This document shows, piece after piece, positions 16,973-25,394 of a stretch of DNA of 64,000 nt. The stretch comes from Erysipelotrichaceae bacterium. GTDB lineage: Bacteria; Bacillota_I; Bacilli_A; Erysipelotrichales; Erysipelotrichaceae. The stretch's first letter is position 1; each line of letters opens with the position of its first letter. A program made the position numbers and the translations under genes. The notes beneath the pieces are model-generated. The model was not told the origin of the DNA. It searched no databases and was given only the letters and a program-made list of their open reading frames with translations. The stretch spans positions 111,509 to 175,508 of the forward strand of contig JAUMYM010000002.1 in NCBI GenBank assembly GCA_030528645.1, given 5' to 3'.

Positions 16973-18865
16973 ATGAAAAGAAAAGATAAACTACTCATGT
17001 TATTGGAAAATCAAAGCGATTGGATTACAGGCAAACAACTTGCCCAAATGTTAAATGTTACCGATCGTACGATTCGCTATGACATTGAAGCCATTAACCG
17101 ACAACATAAAGTCATTGAATCTGATTTAAGAAAAGGTTATCGTCTTTTAGACAATAAAAATCACTTACTTAAAAACCAACAAGACATCAATATTCCCATC
17201 ACACCAAAAGAACGATGCGATTATATCTTACAAAAGCTTTTAATTAAGAAACAAAAGATTAGCATTCACCAACTTCTAGATGAAATCTACATCAGTGAAT
17301 ACTCCTTAGATAATGATTTAAAACGTTTAAAAGAAATGCTGAGTAACTATCCAAATCTAAAGATCAGCAAACATGATAATTATTTAGTACTACAAGGAGA
17401 TGAAAAAAGTAAACGTCTTTTATATAAAAACTTACTCACTCAAGAAGCGTCTAACAACTTCTTCAACATGAATGAAATCGCAAGTTTATATAAGAAATTC
17501 GATCTTTTAAAAGCCAAACAAATCATGGAAGGCTTATTCCATCAGTATGAATATGACATCGATGAAATTCACTTTCCAACCTTAATGATTCATATTGGGG
17601 TTGCGATTGAACGTATGTTAGACTTTAACTATTTACCAAGTAACATTGAAAATGAAGACATTAAAAAAACCGTTGAATATCAAATATCAACGGACTTCTT
17701 TCAACAGATTTCCAATGTCTTTCAACTTCCCATTGTAGAATCAGAAATTATGTTGCTTTCCTGCTTACTAATGAGTAAGAAAAGCTATAACTATAATTGT
17801 AAATGGTTATTTTTAAATAATAATCATCAATATGAAATGATTATCCATGAACTCATTGACTACATATACAGTCAATACGGCATTAACTTTTCATCAAACA
17901 AAAGTCTTGTAGTTGGTTTAAGTTTACATCTACAAGCTCTTGTTCAACGTAACAAAGATAAAATTCATTCTCCTAATTTCTATCTCAATGAAATTAAGAA
18001 ACGATTTCCTTTAATCTTTGAACTTGCCGTATCTGCCTCTGATTTTTTATCAAAACTGTTAAACATTACTATCCAAGAAGCTGAAATTGGCTTTATTGCC
18101 TTACACTTAGGCTTAGCTTATGAACAAATGTTCCCTAAAAAATACAAAGCGGTTTTAATCTTTCCAAAAACACAGGCAATTAGTAAGATCCCAATTGCCA
18201 AAATTACTAATATCTTTGAAGATAGTCTTGAAATTATTCAACAATTTACCTACTTTGAAGAAGATAAAATTCATGAACTAAAACCCGATTTGATCATTAC
18301 GACGACTCCCTTAAAACATCGTCTTGATATTTTAACGATTCAAATCTCTTTCTTTATGACCCATGAAGATGAAGCAAAGATACGCTCATCCATATCGCTT
18401 TTAACCCAAAAGAAACTAAAGAAAGAATATGAAATTTATTTAGATCGCATCATTACGAAGGAACACTTCTACACCAACAAAGAATTTGAAACCGTAGAAG
18501 CTACCTTAAAATTTTTAGCCGATGATTTATACCAAAGCAAGAATGTCGAGGAAGCCTTCTATGAAAGTCTGATGAAACGAGAAAGCTTCTCCCCAACTTC
18601 TTTTGCCTATGGCTTTGCGATTCCTCATGCCCTAGATTCCAGTCTTGTCTATCAATCTAATATTTCTATTATGATTTTAAACAAACCCTTAAAATGGGGA
18701 GATTATGAAGTAAGCATTATCTTCTTACTGGCTGTTGATCGCTATGACAATCACATATTAACTCTCTTCTTTGAATGGATTACGAGCCTTTACACCGATA
18801 TACCTTCCCTTACTAAAGTCCTTCACTGTAAAAGCTACGAAGAATTCATGAAGTTGATAAAATAA
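16973..18865 (+). CDS. PRD-domain transcriptional regulator (MtlR/LicR-like) with EIIA domain
   Basis: A 630-residue PTS-controlled activator. Order: N-terminal winged HTH (KQLAQMLNVTDRTIRYDIEAIN, about residues 20-41), a second HTH, two PRDs (histidines in FPTLMIHIGVAIERM, VGLSLHLQAL and IALHLGLAYEQM), an EIIB-like domain and a C-terminal fructose/mannitol-type EIIA (FAIPHALDSS). The EIIB-like loop (VLIFPKTQAISKIP) has no cysteine, so that site cannot be phosphorylated in the usual way. The start at 16973 is preferred because an ATG at 16901 would place part of the operator palindrome in coding sequence. It likely activates the adjacent PTS locus through TTTTCCT-N6-AGGAAAA sites. Confidence 0.92.
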   Translation: MKRKDKLLMLLENQSDWITGKQLAQMLNVTDRTIRYDIEAINRQHKVIESDLRKGYRLLDNKNHLLKNQQDINIPITPKERCDYILQKLLIKKQKISIHQLLDEIYISEYSLDNDLKRLKEMLSNYPNLKISKHDNYLVLQGDEKSKRLLYKNLLTQEASNNFFNMNEIASLYKKFDLLKAKQIMEGLFHQYEYDIDEIHFPTLMIHIGVAIERMLDFNYLPSNIENEDIKKTVEYQISTDFFQQISNVFQLPIVESEIMLLSCLLMSKKSYNYNCKWLFLNNNHQYEMIIHELIDYIYSQYGINFSSNKSLVVGLSLHLQALVQRNKDKIHSPNFYLNEIKKRFPLIFELAVSASDFLSKLLNITIQEAEIGFIALHLGLAYEQMFPKKYKAVLIFPKTQAISKIPIAKITNIFEDSLEIIQQFTYFEEDKIHELKPDLIITTTPLKHRLDILTIQISFFMTHEDEAKIRSSISLLTQKKLKKEYEIYLDRIITKEHFYTNKEFETVEATLKFLADDLYQSKNVEEAFYESLMKRESFSPTSFAYGFAIPHALDSSLVYQSNISIMILNKPLKWGDYEVSIIFLLAVDRYDNHILTLFFEWITSLYTDIPSLTKVLHCKSYEEFMKLIK

Positions 18866-18884
18866 AAAGTGCCTGGCACTTTTT
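18864..18884. terminator. Bidirectional terminator
   Basis: A perfect inverted repeat AAAAAGTGCC-T-GGCACTTTTT between the convergent PRD regulator and permease genes; A and T runs flank it on both strands, so it can serve both. Confidence 0.85.
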
Positions 18885-20445
18885 ATTTTCTACGAAACGT
18901 TTTTGGAGCCAGATAATAAATTGCTACCCCACCAAAAACGACAACCACTATCATTACTATCAACGAAAGATAAAACAACATATCTACACTTGTAATGTAT
19001 TTATTACCAAAAATAAAGATCATATACACTGCAAAATTAACAATATAATAAATGGGATTTTTAATCTTTTCATCTTGAGTAAACGGAACTAATAAATAAT
19101 AAATTAAGAGTAAATAGAAGGCAAAAAAGACCATTAGAAATAGACTGGATGCCATTAGTTTTAACATATCATCCAAAGGAATTTTTGACAACTTTGATGC
19201 AATGGCAACAAAGAACAGAAAAGCAGAGGTTGGCATTAAGAAAATCTTTAACATTGACCATAAGCGCAAATACAACATATTTAAGATTGCTTTGGATTGT
19301 TTATAAAACCCATACTCCAATAAACTATTGTCACAGTTATAATACATCGAAATAATAATCGAAGAATCGTTGCAACCGATATACATCACAATGGGTGTAG
19401 TAGACAAGATGGCATACAGATGATCTTTTTCAGCAAAATGAAACCAATTCAATCGCATTGCCAAGACATAGAATGCAGTAATAGCAAGATAAACACCTGT
19501 TTTTATCAAGGAAGGTTTTACTAATAAGCGAAAATTACGTTTAAAAAACAGATCATTGAGTAAGGCATAGCCCTTCTTATGGCTCTTCTTAATACGTACA
19601 TCACTATCTTTTAAGGCTACTTGATTTGTATAACGATGCTTCGTTGCAGCCTCATACTTACTCAACGTAGAATCCTCTAAGATGCCATCGTAATGCGGAT
19701 ACGTTTGAATGATACCAATTGCCATTGGCAAAGCAACCAAAGACATACCATTTAACACCAATAAAACAAACGTTTGATTTTGTCCCCACAAACGATAACT
19801 ATACACAAGTCCAAAAAAAATCACTAAGAAAATGATAAACAGGATAAAGCCACCCAAAGATTTCTTCACATGATGTAACTTTAAATTCAATGCAGAACAT
19901 ACAATGTTTGTTGTAAGGAATAATAACGCTATTAAAAAGGCTTGCACATAGGTAATCATCGAAGTAAAATGTGCTACTATGCTTAATATAATCCATTCAT
20001 TGATAAATGTATTGAAAGGTGTTACAAATTCTTTGATATAGACTAAATCCATAAGCGGTAAATGATAATACGTTTTTAACTGCTTAATCGATACAATGTG
20101 ATTCATCGTGTTAGATACAAAGAGAAACATCGCCAGATTTAATAAAATTAAGATTTCCAAAACACTTAAGTCATTTACAATAGGTAGTAAACCTAACAAA
20201 GACTTAATTCCTACACTTATTCCACCTAAAACTACGACATAGCTAAGAGCATCCTTAAAAAAATGAAAGAGAAAGGCTCCAACAAAGGCAATACGATTAA
20301 CAACACTCTTGAATCCATAAAAACCATACGTATGCCCATGCATCTTCTTGATAATAGGGAAGTTATAGAAAAAAGCCACAATCGCATTGATCAATTGACA
20401 TAATTGGATATAACTTAAGCGAATATATAAATTAATGATGTTCAT
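18883..20445 (-). CDS. ABC-transporter-associated integral membrane protein (putative exporter permease)
   Basis: A 520-residue protein with about twelve hydrophobic segments spread over its length and a soluble basic stretch near residues 250-300 (KEATKHRYTNQVALKD region). It resembles large bacterial ABC-2-like exporter permeases found beside a single ATPase. It overlaps the downstream-partner ATPase gene (20432-21139) by 14 bp, which makes it the membrane half of that transporter. Substrate unknown. Family assignment is tentative because such permeases diverge strongly. Confidence 0.7.
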   Translation of the reverse strand: MNIINLYIRLSYIQLCQLINAIVAFFYNFPIIKKMHGHTYGFYGFKSVVNRIAFVGAFLFHFFKDALSYVVVLGGISVGIKSLLGLLPIVNDLSVLEILILLNLAMFLFVSNTMNHIVSIKQLKTYYHLPLMDLVYIKEFVTPFNTFINEWIILSIVAHFTSMITYVQAFLIALLFLTTNIVCSALNLKLHHVKKSLGGFILFIIFLVIFFGLVYSYRLWGQNQTFVLLVLNGMSLVALPMAIGIIQTYPHYDGILEDSTLSKYEAATKHRYTNQVALKDSDVRIKKSHKKGYALLNDLFFKRNFRLLVKPSLIKTGVYLAITAFYVLAMRLNWFHFAEKDHLYAILSTTPIVMYIGCNDSSIIISMYYNCDNSLLEYGFYKQSKAILNMLYLRLWSMLKIFLMPTSAFLFFVAIASKLSKIPLDDMLKLMASSLFLMVFFAFYLLLIYYLLVPFTQDEKIKNPIYYIVNFAVYMIFIFGNKYITSVDMLFYLSLIVMIVVVVFGGVAIYYLAPKTFRRK

Positions 20446-21139
20446 CTTCTTTATCCTTTAATAATTCAATAATATTATGTTCAAAATCTTGCGTATGCAT
20501 AACTTCTTGATCAATTGCCTGTAAATACCCATCATTTAAAATCACTAACTCTTCACATAAATCTTTCGCAAGCTGTAAGATATGCGTTGAAAAGATAATA
20601 ATGTGGTCTTTTTGGATTTGTTTGATAATTCGTTTCATTTGCAATTGAATCACTACATCAAGAGAAGTTAAGGGTTCATCCATTAAAATAATCTTAGGTT
20701 TTAAAATTAAAAACATAATCATCTGTAACTTATTCTTCATTCCCGTAGAGTAACTTTGAATCAAGCGATGACGATCTTGTGGATGAAACTCAATCTGATT
20801 AAAATACGCATCAATGTCAACATCCGTTACATGATGCACTTCTACAAAAAATTTAATAAACTCGTAACCCGTTAAAAAACGAGGCAAGATGGGTTCTGCA
20901 ACCATTAAAAAGATGTCTTCATTTTTAATATCATGCATAGAACCATCTTCTTCCATAAGTTTCACAGTACCGGCATCTTTACTAAAATTAGACGCAATAA
21001 GATTAAACAACGTTGTCTTACCAGAACCATTACGTCCCAATAACGCATAAATACTACCTTGTTGAAATGTAAAATCAATATCCTTTAATACTTCCTTACT
21101 TCCAAAACGCTTCTTTAAATGACTTACAACTAATTTCAT
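20432..21139 (-). CDS. ABC transporter ATP-binding protein (exporter type)
   Basis: A 235-residue ATPase: Walker A GRNGSGKTT (about residues 35-43), a weakened signature YSTGMKNKLQ in place of LSGGQ, Walker B IILMDEP and the switch histidine in FSTHIL. The YSTGM signature is typical of ABC-2/CcmA-like drug and antibiotic exporters. It overlaps the preceding importer ATPase gene by 4 bp and the membrane protein gene by 14 bp, so all four genes 18883-23405 are translated from one message. Confidence 0.9.
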   Translation of the reverse strand: MKLVVSHLKKRFGSKEVLKDIDFTFQQGSIYALLGRNGSGKTTLFNLIASNFSKDAGTVKLMEEDGSMHDIKNEDIFLMVAEPILPRFLTGYEFIKFFVEVHHVTDVDIDAYFNQIEFHPQDRHRLIQSYSTGMKNKLQMIMFLILKPKIILMDEPLTSLDVVIQLQMKRIIKQIQKDHIIIFSTHILQLAKDLCEELVILNDGYLQAIDQEVMHTQDFEHNIIELLKDKEDEHH

Positions 21140-21876
21140 ACAATCTCCTTACATGCCATATTTAAAAGCTGAGCCACAAAGGCATTGGCAGGTTTTTCTA
21201 CAATCTCTTTCACTGTGGCGTATTGCTGTATCTTACCTTGATCCATAACTAAAATATGAGTCGCTAACTTCAATGCTTCATTAATGTCATGCGTAATAAA
21301 TACAATGGTATTCTTTAACTCTTGATGCATCTTCTTTAAATCTCTTTGTAGTTGATATTTGACAATCGCATCCAATGCCCCAAACGGTTCATCCATCAAT
21401 AAAATCCTTGGTTGATTGCTTAATGCACGAGCAATATTAACCCGTTGATTTTGTCCCCCACTTAATTGACTAGGATAACGATGCAACACATCCTCCGGCA
21501 AGTTTAATAAACGCAAACTCTTTAAAACAACTTCATCAATTTCTTTTTGATCTTTCTTTAATAGATTTAATACATAGGCAATGTTTTCTTTAATCGTCAG
21601 ATGAGGAAATAAAACATTCCCCTGTATGGCATAACCTATGCTTCTGCGCAAAGCAATCAAATCTTGCGATAAAACATCTTTCCCTTGGACATACACATTT
21701 CCTTTACTTGGAAGCACTAAACCATTAATCATCTTCATAATCGTTGTTTTACCACTTCCACTTGATCCAATAATAACTAAAAAACTCCCTTCTTCAATCT
21801 CTAAATCAAAATCTTCAATGATGGTTTTCTTTTGATAATCTTTACTGACATGTTCAAACTTAACAATGGCACTCAT
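21136..21876 (-). CDS. ABC importer ATPase, OpuCA/EgtV-like
   Basis: A 246-residue quaternary-amine-type ATPase: Walker A GSSGSGKTT, Q-loop AIQGNVLFPHLTI, signature LSGGQNQRVNIARAL, Walker B LMDEPFGALD and H-loop VFITHDINEAL. It lacks the two CBS domains found in OpuCA/OpuAA, as in BusA-short, EgtV and related importers. It overlaps the fused permease gene by 4 bp, so the pair forms one importer. The substrate could be glycine betaine, carnitine or ergothioneine; the sequence does not decide. Confidence 0.9.
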   Translation of the reverse strand: MSAIVKFEHVSKDYQKKTIIEDFDLEIEEGSFLVIIGSSGSGKTTIMKMINGLVLPSKGNVYVQGKDVLSQDLIALRRSIGYAIQGNVLFPHLTIKENIAYVLNLLKKDQKEIDEVVLKSLRLLNLPEDVLHRYPSQLSGGQNQRVNIARALSNQPRILLMDEPFGALDAIVKYQLQRDLKKMHQELKNTIVFITHDINEALKLATHILVMDQGKIQQYATVKEIVEKPANAFVAQLLNMACKEIV

Positions 21877-23405
21877 TTCTTTAACAATCCTTTCTCCTTC
21901 AAAAAAGCATAGGCTACTTCCGATGGCTTTTTATTTAACACTTCGACCTCATAATTCATTTGAGCCATCTCTTGATCACTAATACGATTCTCTAAGAGTA
22001 AAAGGACGTCCTCCAATTGGGGATATTCTTCTAACGTTGCTTGTCGTATAACACTACCGGCCAAATAAGACGGATAAAACATGAGATCATCTTCTAAGAC
22101 TACAACATCACTACTTGTAAGCATACCATCCGTTGTAAAGATTGTCATAACATCAATCTGTTTATTTGCCATAGCTTGATACTTCAATCCATTATCTAAA
22201 TCAACCACCTTTTTAAATCGAAAATGATAAGCATCTTTTAAGGCATTAAATCCATCCTCACGTTGATAAAAATCATACTCTGCCCCAAAGATTAATTGAT
22301 TGGAAAACTTCGCTAAATCACTATAAGTTTTTAGTTGATAACGATCAGCAATCTCTTTATGAACCGCTAAGCCATACGTATTATTAAAACCATATAACCC
22401 CTTAAACATCAATCCATACTCCATTAAATACTTTGTATTTAACTCATGGAAACGACTTTCATTATAAGGCTCCTCTTCCTTTAATACCACTTGCCATATC
22501 GTACCGGTATAATCACTGTATATATCAAAATCCCCCTTGACCATTGCAGGATGAATATTTCCGGTTCCTCCACCAATTCCATGGGTTAGTTTTACTTTTA
22601 AATCGGTATGTTCCTCAATGGTAATGGATACCAACTCTGCCAAGATATAACCTTCTGTTGTCGGTTTACCGGCAATTTTAATCACATTACTATGATATTC
22701 ATAAGGAAAAAGCACTAATACAACAACAATCCAAGCAAAACGAAAACTATATCGAATAAAAGCCAAACCTTTCTTTCGATATGTTATAAAATATGTTTCT
22801 AACAATTGTAAACATCCATCAGTAAGAATCGCCAAAGCAGCCACTAAGATACTACCAATGTAAATCATCATAACATTATTGGTAGTAATTCCTCGATAAA
22901 TCGCAACTCCTAGACCACCGGCTCCAACAAAGGAAGCAATCCCTGCAAGGGCAATCGTCATGGTTGTCATATTTCGAAAAGCGGAAAAGATAAAAGGAAA
23001 TGCCAATGGAATTTTTACATTCTTTAAGATTTGTTTCTCATCACTTCCCATTCCTCTTGCTGCCTCAATTAAGGCGGGATCTACTTCCAATAAGCCGGTA
23101 TAAGTACTTCTTACCATAGGAAGTAATCCATAAAGAGTTAAAGCAATAATTGCAGTAGTATTTCCAATTCCTGAAATGGAAATCAAAAATCCTAACAACG
23201 CAATTGAAGGTATCGTATACAACAAACTAACTGCACTGATAACACCTTGGGCATATTTCTTATGCTTACTAATCCATAAGCCTAAACCAATTCCTAAGAC
23301 ACTTGCAAAGTAAACAGAAATAAAGGATATTTTAATATGGGTAAAAAACGCATGTATAAAGAAATCAAATTGTTCTATAAATACTTGTATCAATTCTTGT
23401 AACAT
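21873..23405 (-). CDS. ABC importer permease fused to substrate-binding domain (OpuCBC/EgtU-like)
   Basis: A 510-residue fusion. Residues about 1-205 are an OpuCB-type permease with six membrane segments and the EAA loop EAARGMGSDEKQILKNVKIPLA; residues about 240-510 are an extracytoplasmic OpuAC-like binding domain (IAGKPTTEGYILAELVSITIEEHTD, GDFDIYSDYTGTIWQ). This layout is shared by BusAB, OpuF-like osmolyte importers and the ergothioneine importer EgtU. A promoter (TTGCAC-N18-TACAGT) and an AGGAGG site precede the ATG. The cage residues could not be assigned with confidence. Confidence 0.88.
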   Translation of the reverse strand: MLQELIQVFIEQFDFFIHAFFTHIKISFISVYFASVLGIGLGLWISKHKKYAQGVISAVSLLYTIPSIALLGFLISISGIGNTTAIIALTLYGLLPMVRSTYTGLLEVDPALIEAARGMGSDEKQILKNVKIPLAFPFIFSAFRNMTTMTIALAGIASFVGAGGLGVAIYRGITTNNVMMIYIGSILVAALAILTDGCLQLLETYFITYRKKGLAFIRYSFRFAWIVVVLVLFPYEYHSNVIKIAGKPTTEGYILAELVSITIEEHTDLKVKLTHGIGGGTGNIHPAMVKGDFDIYSDYTGTIWQVVLKEEEPYNESRFHELNTKYLMEYGLMFKGLYGFNNTYGLAVHKEIADRYQLKTYSDLAKFSNQLIFGAEYDFYQREDGFNALKDAYHFRFKKVVDLDNGLKYQAMANKQIDVMTIFTTDGMLTSSDVVVLEDDLMFYPSYLAGSVIRQATLEEYPQLEDVLLLLENRISDQEMAQMNYEVEVLNKKPSEVAYAFLKEKGLLKK

Positions 23406-23430
23406 GGTTACCTCCTAAAAAACTTCTTTT

Positions 23431-23460
23431 ACTGTACACTAGATATGAAAAGATGTGCAA
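23431..23460 (-). promoter_or_regulatory. Promoter of the ABC transporter operon
   Basis: On the minus strand, -35 TTGCAC, an 18-bp spacer and -10 TACAGT, about 25 bp before the AGGAGG-preceded ATG at 23405. Confidence 0.55.
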
Positions 23461-23551
23461 GGACTTTACATTTCTTATAACATCACTACTTTATGTACAT
23501 TATATCATTGTATACCCAAGATAAAAAACTCTTATAATATGGGCATTTAGT

Positions 23552-23579
23552 TTGCTTAATTATTGGAATTCGCTACAAT
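23552..23579 (+). promoter_or_regulatory. Promoter of the rhodanese-like gene
   Basis: TTGCTT, a 16-bp spacer and TACAAT, followed by a GTGAGGTG ribosome binding site before the ATG at 23597. Confidence 0.55.
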
Positions 23580-23596
23580 GATTGTGAGGTGAAAAA

Positions 23597-23962
23597 ATGA
23601 AAAAATTATTAGCATTATCGTTATCATTATTCTTAGCCGGTTGCTTCAGCAATAGTAAAGGATATAAACACATTAGTCAAAAAGAAGCATACGAAATTAT
23701 GCAGAAGGAAGATGTAATCATCGTGGATGTACGTACTCCGGAAGAATTTAAAGAAGGATATATTAAAGATGCGATTAACTTACCTTTAGATCAATTATCA
23801 ACGTTAGCCTTAAATAAACTTGATAAAAATGATAAGATATTAGTATATTGTCGTAGTGGTAATCGTTCAAGACAAGCTGCAAATATACTAGTAGACTTAG
23901 GCTATACGAACGTCTATGATTTTGGAGGTATTACTTCTTGGCAATATGACATTGTAAAATAA
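23597..23962 (+). CDS. Rhodanese-domain lipoprotein
   Basis: A 121-residue protein with a lipoprotein signal ending in the lipobox LAGC (Cys16), then a single rhodanese domain: VIIVDVRTPEEFKEGYIKDAINLP and the active-site loop VYCRSGNRSRQAA with the catalytic cysteine. It would sit on the outer face of the membrane and could handle sulfane sulfur or act as a thiol-redox partner. It is followed after 15 bp by the zinc metallopeptidase gene, probably in one transcript ending at the 25297-25323 terminator. Confidence 0.9.
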   Translation: MKKLLALSLSLFLAGCFSNSKGYKHISQKEAYEIMQKEDVIIVDVRTPEEFKEGYIKDAINLPLDQLSTLALNKLDKNDKILVYCRSGNRSRQAANILVDLGYTNVYDFGGITSWQYDIVK

Positions 23963-23977
23963 TAAAGGAGTGATGAT

Positions 23978-24676
23978 ATGTTTGATTGGACATACCTTGT
24001 ATTCATTGTCCCTTGTGCCCTCTTTGCCCTTTGGGCAAGTAACAAAGTAAAAAGCACCTATCAAACCTATAGCAAACAATACGCAAGCAATGGGCTAAAA
24101 GCACAAGATGCTGCACGTAGAATGTTAGACCAAAATGGATTGCAACACGTGCGTATTGATCGTATCAATGGTAATTTAACTGACCACTATGATCCAAGAA
24201 GTAAAATCATACGTCTATCTGATAGCGTATATAACTCTTCATCAACAGCCGCTATTGGAGTTGCCTGTCATGAGGTAGGGCATGCCATACAAGATGCTAA
24301 TGGATATAGACCACTACGCTTACGTAATGCGATTATTCCAATGACCAACATTGGTTCCATGTTATCTTGGCCGCTTATCTTAGTTGGTTTATTTTTCCAA
24401 CAAGACACAACACCAACCATTGCCTATTTTGGTATTGCCTTATTTGGCTTTGCCGTATTGTTTCAATTATTTACATTACCAACAGAATTTGATGCTTCTA
24501 AGCGAGCATTGGTTTCATTAAAAGAAGGAAATTACTTAAACTCACAAGAATTAAGCGGAGCGAAAAAAGTTTTGGATGCTGCTGCACTCACTTATGTAGC
24601 TGCTCTGGCAACAGCGATTGCTCAAATGTTACGTCTCATTGTGATTGTTGCAAGTAATTCTAGACGCCATGATTAA
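23978..24676 (+). CDS. Zinc metallopeptidase, YugP family
   Basis: A 232-residue membrane protein of the PF04298 (YugP) family. The zinc-binding motif HEVGH is at residues 98-102, followed by AIQDANGY. There is an N-terminal membrane helix and two to three further helices after the motif (MLSWPLILVGLFF; IAYFGIALFGFAVLFQLF). FTLPTEFDASKRAL is the conserved third-ligand region. Physiological substrate unknown. An AAGGAG site precedes the start. The 3' end overlaps the aldolase gene by 8 bp. Confidence 0.92.
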   Translation: MFDWTYLVFIVPCALFALWASNKVKSTYQTYSKQYASNGLKAQDAARRMLDQNGLQHVRIDRINGNLTDHYDPRSKIIRLSDSVYNSSSTAAIGVACHEVGHAIQDANGYRPLRLRNAIIPMTNIGSMLSWPLILVGLFFQQDTTPTIAYFGIALFGFAVLFQLFTLPTEFDASKRALVSLKEGNYLNSQELSGAKKVLDAAALTYVAALATAIAQMLRLIVIVASNSRRHD

Positions 24677-25313
24677 TCTAAAAAGTAATATCGTCTTGAT
24701 TTTAAGGGGCTATCACTTAGAACAAGTACTTACGTTAATGGATGTCTTAAACGATAGTCGCTATATAAAAAATGTAGAAATAACCCTAAATAGTGAAGGG
24801 GCTATTTCCATTATCAAAGAGATTATACAACGTTATCCAACGTTATGTGTTGGAGCAGGTACCGTTATTACCTTTGAACAATTAAAAGAAGTGGTTGATG
24901 CAAAAGCGAAATTCGTTCTTTCTCCAAGTGGCTATAGTCCGGAAATGATTGATTATGCAATAAAGCATAACGTAACGGTTGTACCGGGTGCCTTAACCCC
25001 CACAGAAATCTACAAGCAACATGTTCTAAAAGCTTCTATCATCAAGGTATTTCCAGCCAATGAATATTCTTGTAACTACGCCAAGAAACTTAAAGAACCT
25101 GTAGAGGATTTAAAGCTTATGGCAGTAGGAGGAGTTACGGCAGATAATGTAATAAACTACTTAAAAGGTGGTTATCAATACATCGGTACAGCAGGTGGTA
25201 TCTTTAAAAAAGAGCATATCTTACATCAAGATGTAGAGAAGTTAAAACAAGACTTAGACTACTTTGAAGCTAAGTTGGATGAATATTATAAAAGTGAAAG
25301 ACCTATTCAATAG
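24669..25313 (+). CDS. KDPG/KHG-type aldolase (Eda family)
   Basis: A 214-residue class I aldolase. Family signatures are VEITLNS (catalytic Glu), CVGAGTVITFEQL, the Schiff-base lysine in IIKVFPAN and AVGGVTADN. It would cleave 2-keto-3-deoxy-6-phosphogluconate or a similar ketodeoxy acid to pyruvate and an aldehyde. The ATG at 24669 is favoured over an upstream in-frame ATG at 24645, because it starts at the usual family N-terminus and gives an 8-bp overlap with the peptidase gene. No kinase or dehydratase of an Entner-Doudoroff pathway is visible nearby. Confidence 0.85.
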   Translation: MINLKSNIVLILRGYHLEQVLTLMDVLNDSRYIKNVEITLNSEGAISIIKEIIQRYPTLCVGAGTVITFEQLKEVVDAKAKFVLSPSGYSPEMIDYAIKHNVTVVPGALTPTEIYKQHVLKASIIKVFPANEYSCNYAKKLKEPVEDLKLMAVGGVTADNVINYLKGGYQYIGTAGGIFKKEHILHQDVEKLKQDLDYFEAKLDEYYKSERPIQ

Positions 25314-25323
25314 GTCTTTTTTT
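25297..25323 (+). terminator. Terminator of the rhodanese-peptidase-aldolase unit
   Basis: AAAGACCTATT pairs with AATAGGTCTTT across a very short loop, followed by a run of eight T. The stem includes the stop codon of the aldolase gene. Confidence 0.85.
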
Positions 25324-25394
25324 GTATAACTTTATTTATTAATACTTTATACTTATTACTTTCATTTAAAGTTACAATTTATGACTTTAAAGCT

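Noticed and set aside
24669..25313. The KDPG-type aldolase as the missing UlaD
   Set aside because: It has the class I Schiff-base lysine in KVFPAN and Eda blocks, not the DxKxxD motif of the OMP-decarboxylase family to which UlaD belongs.
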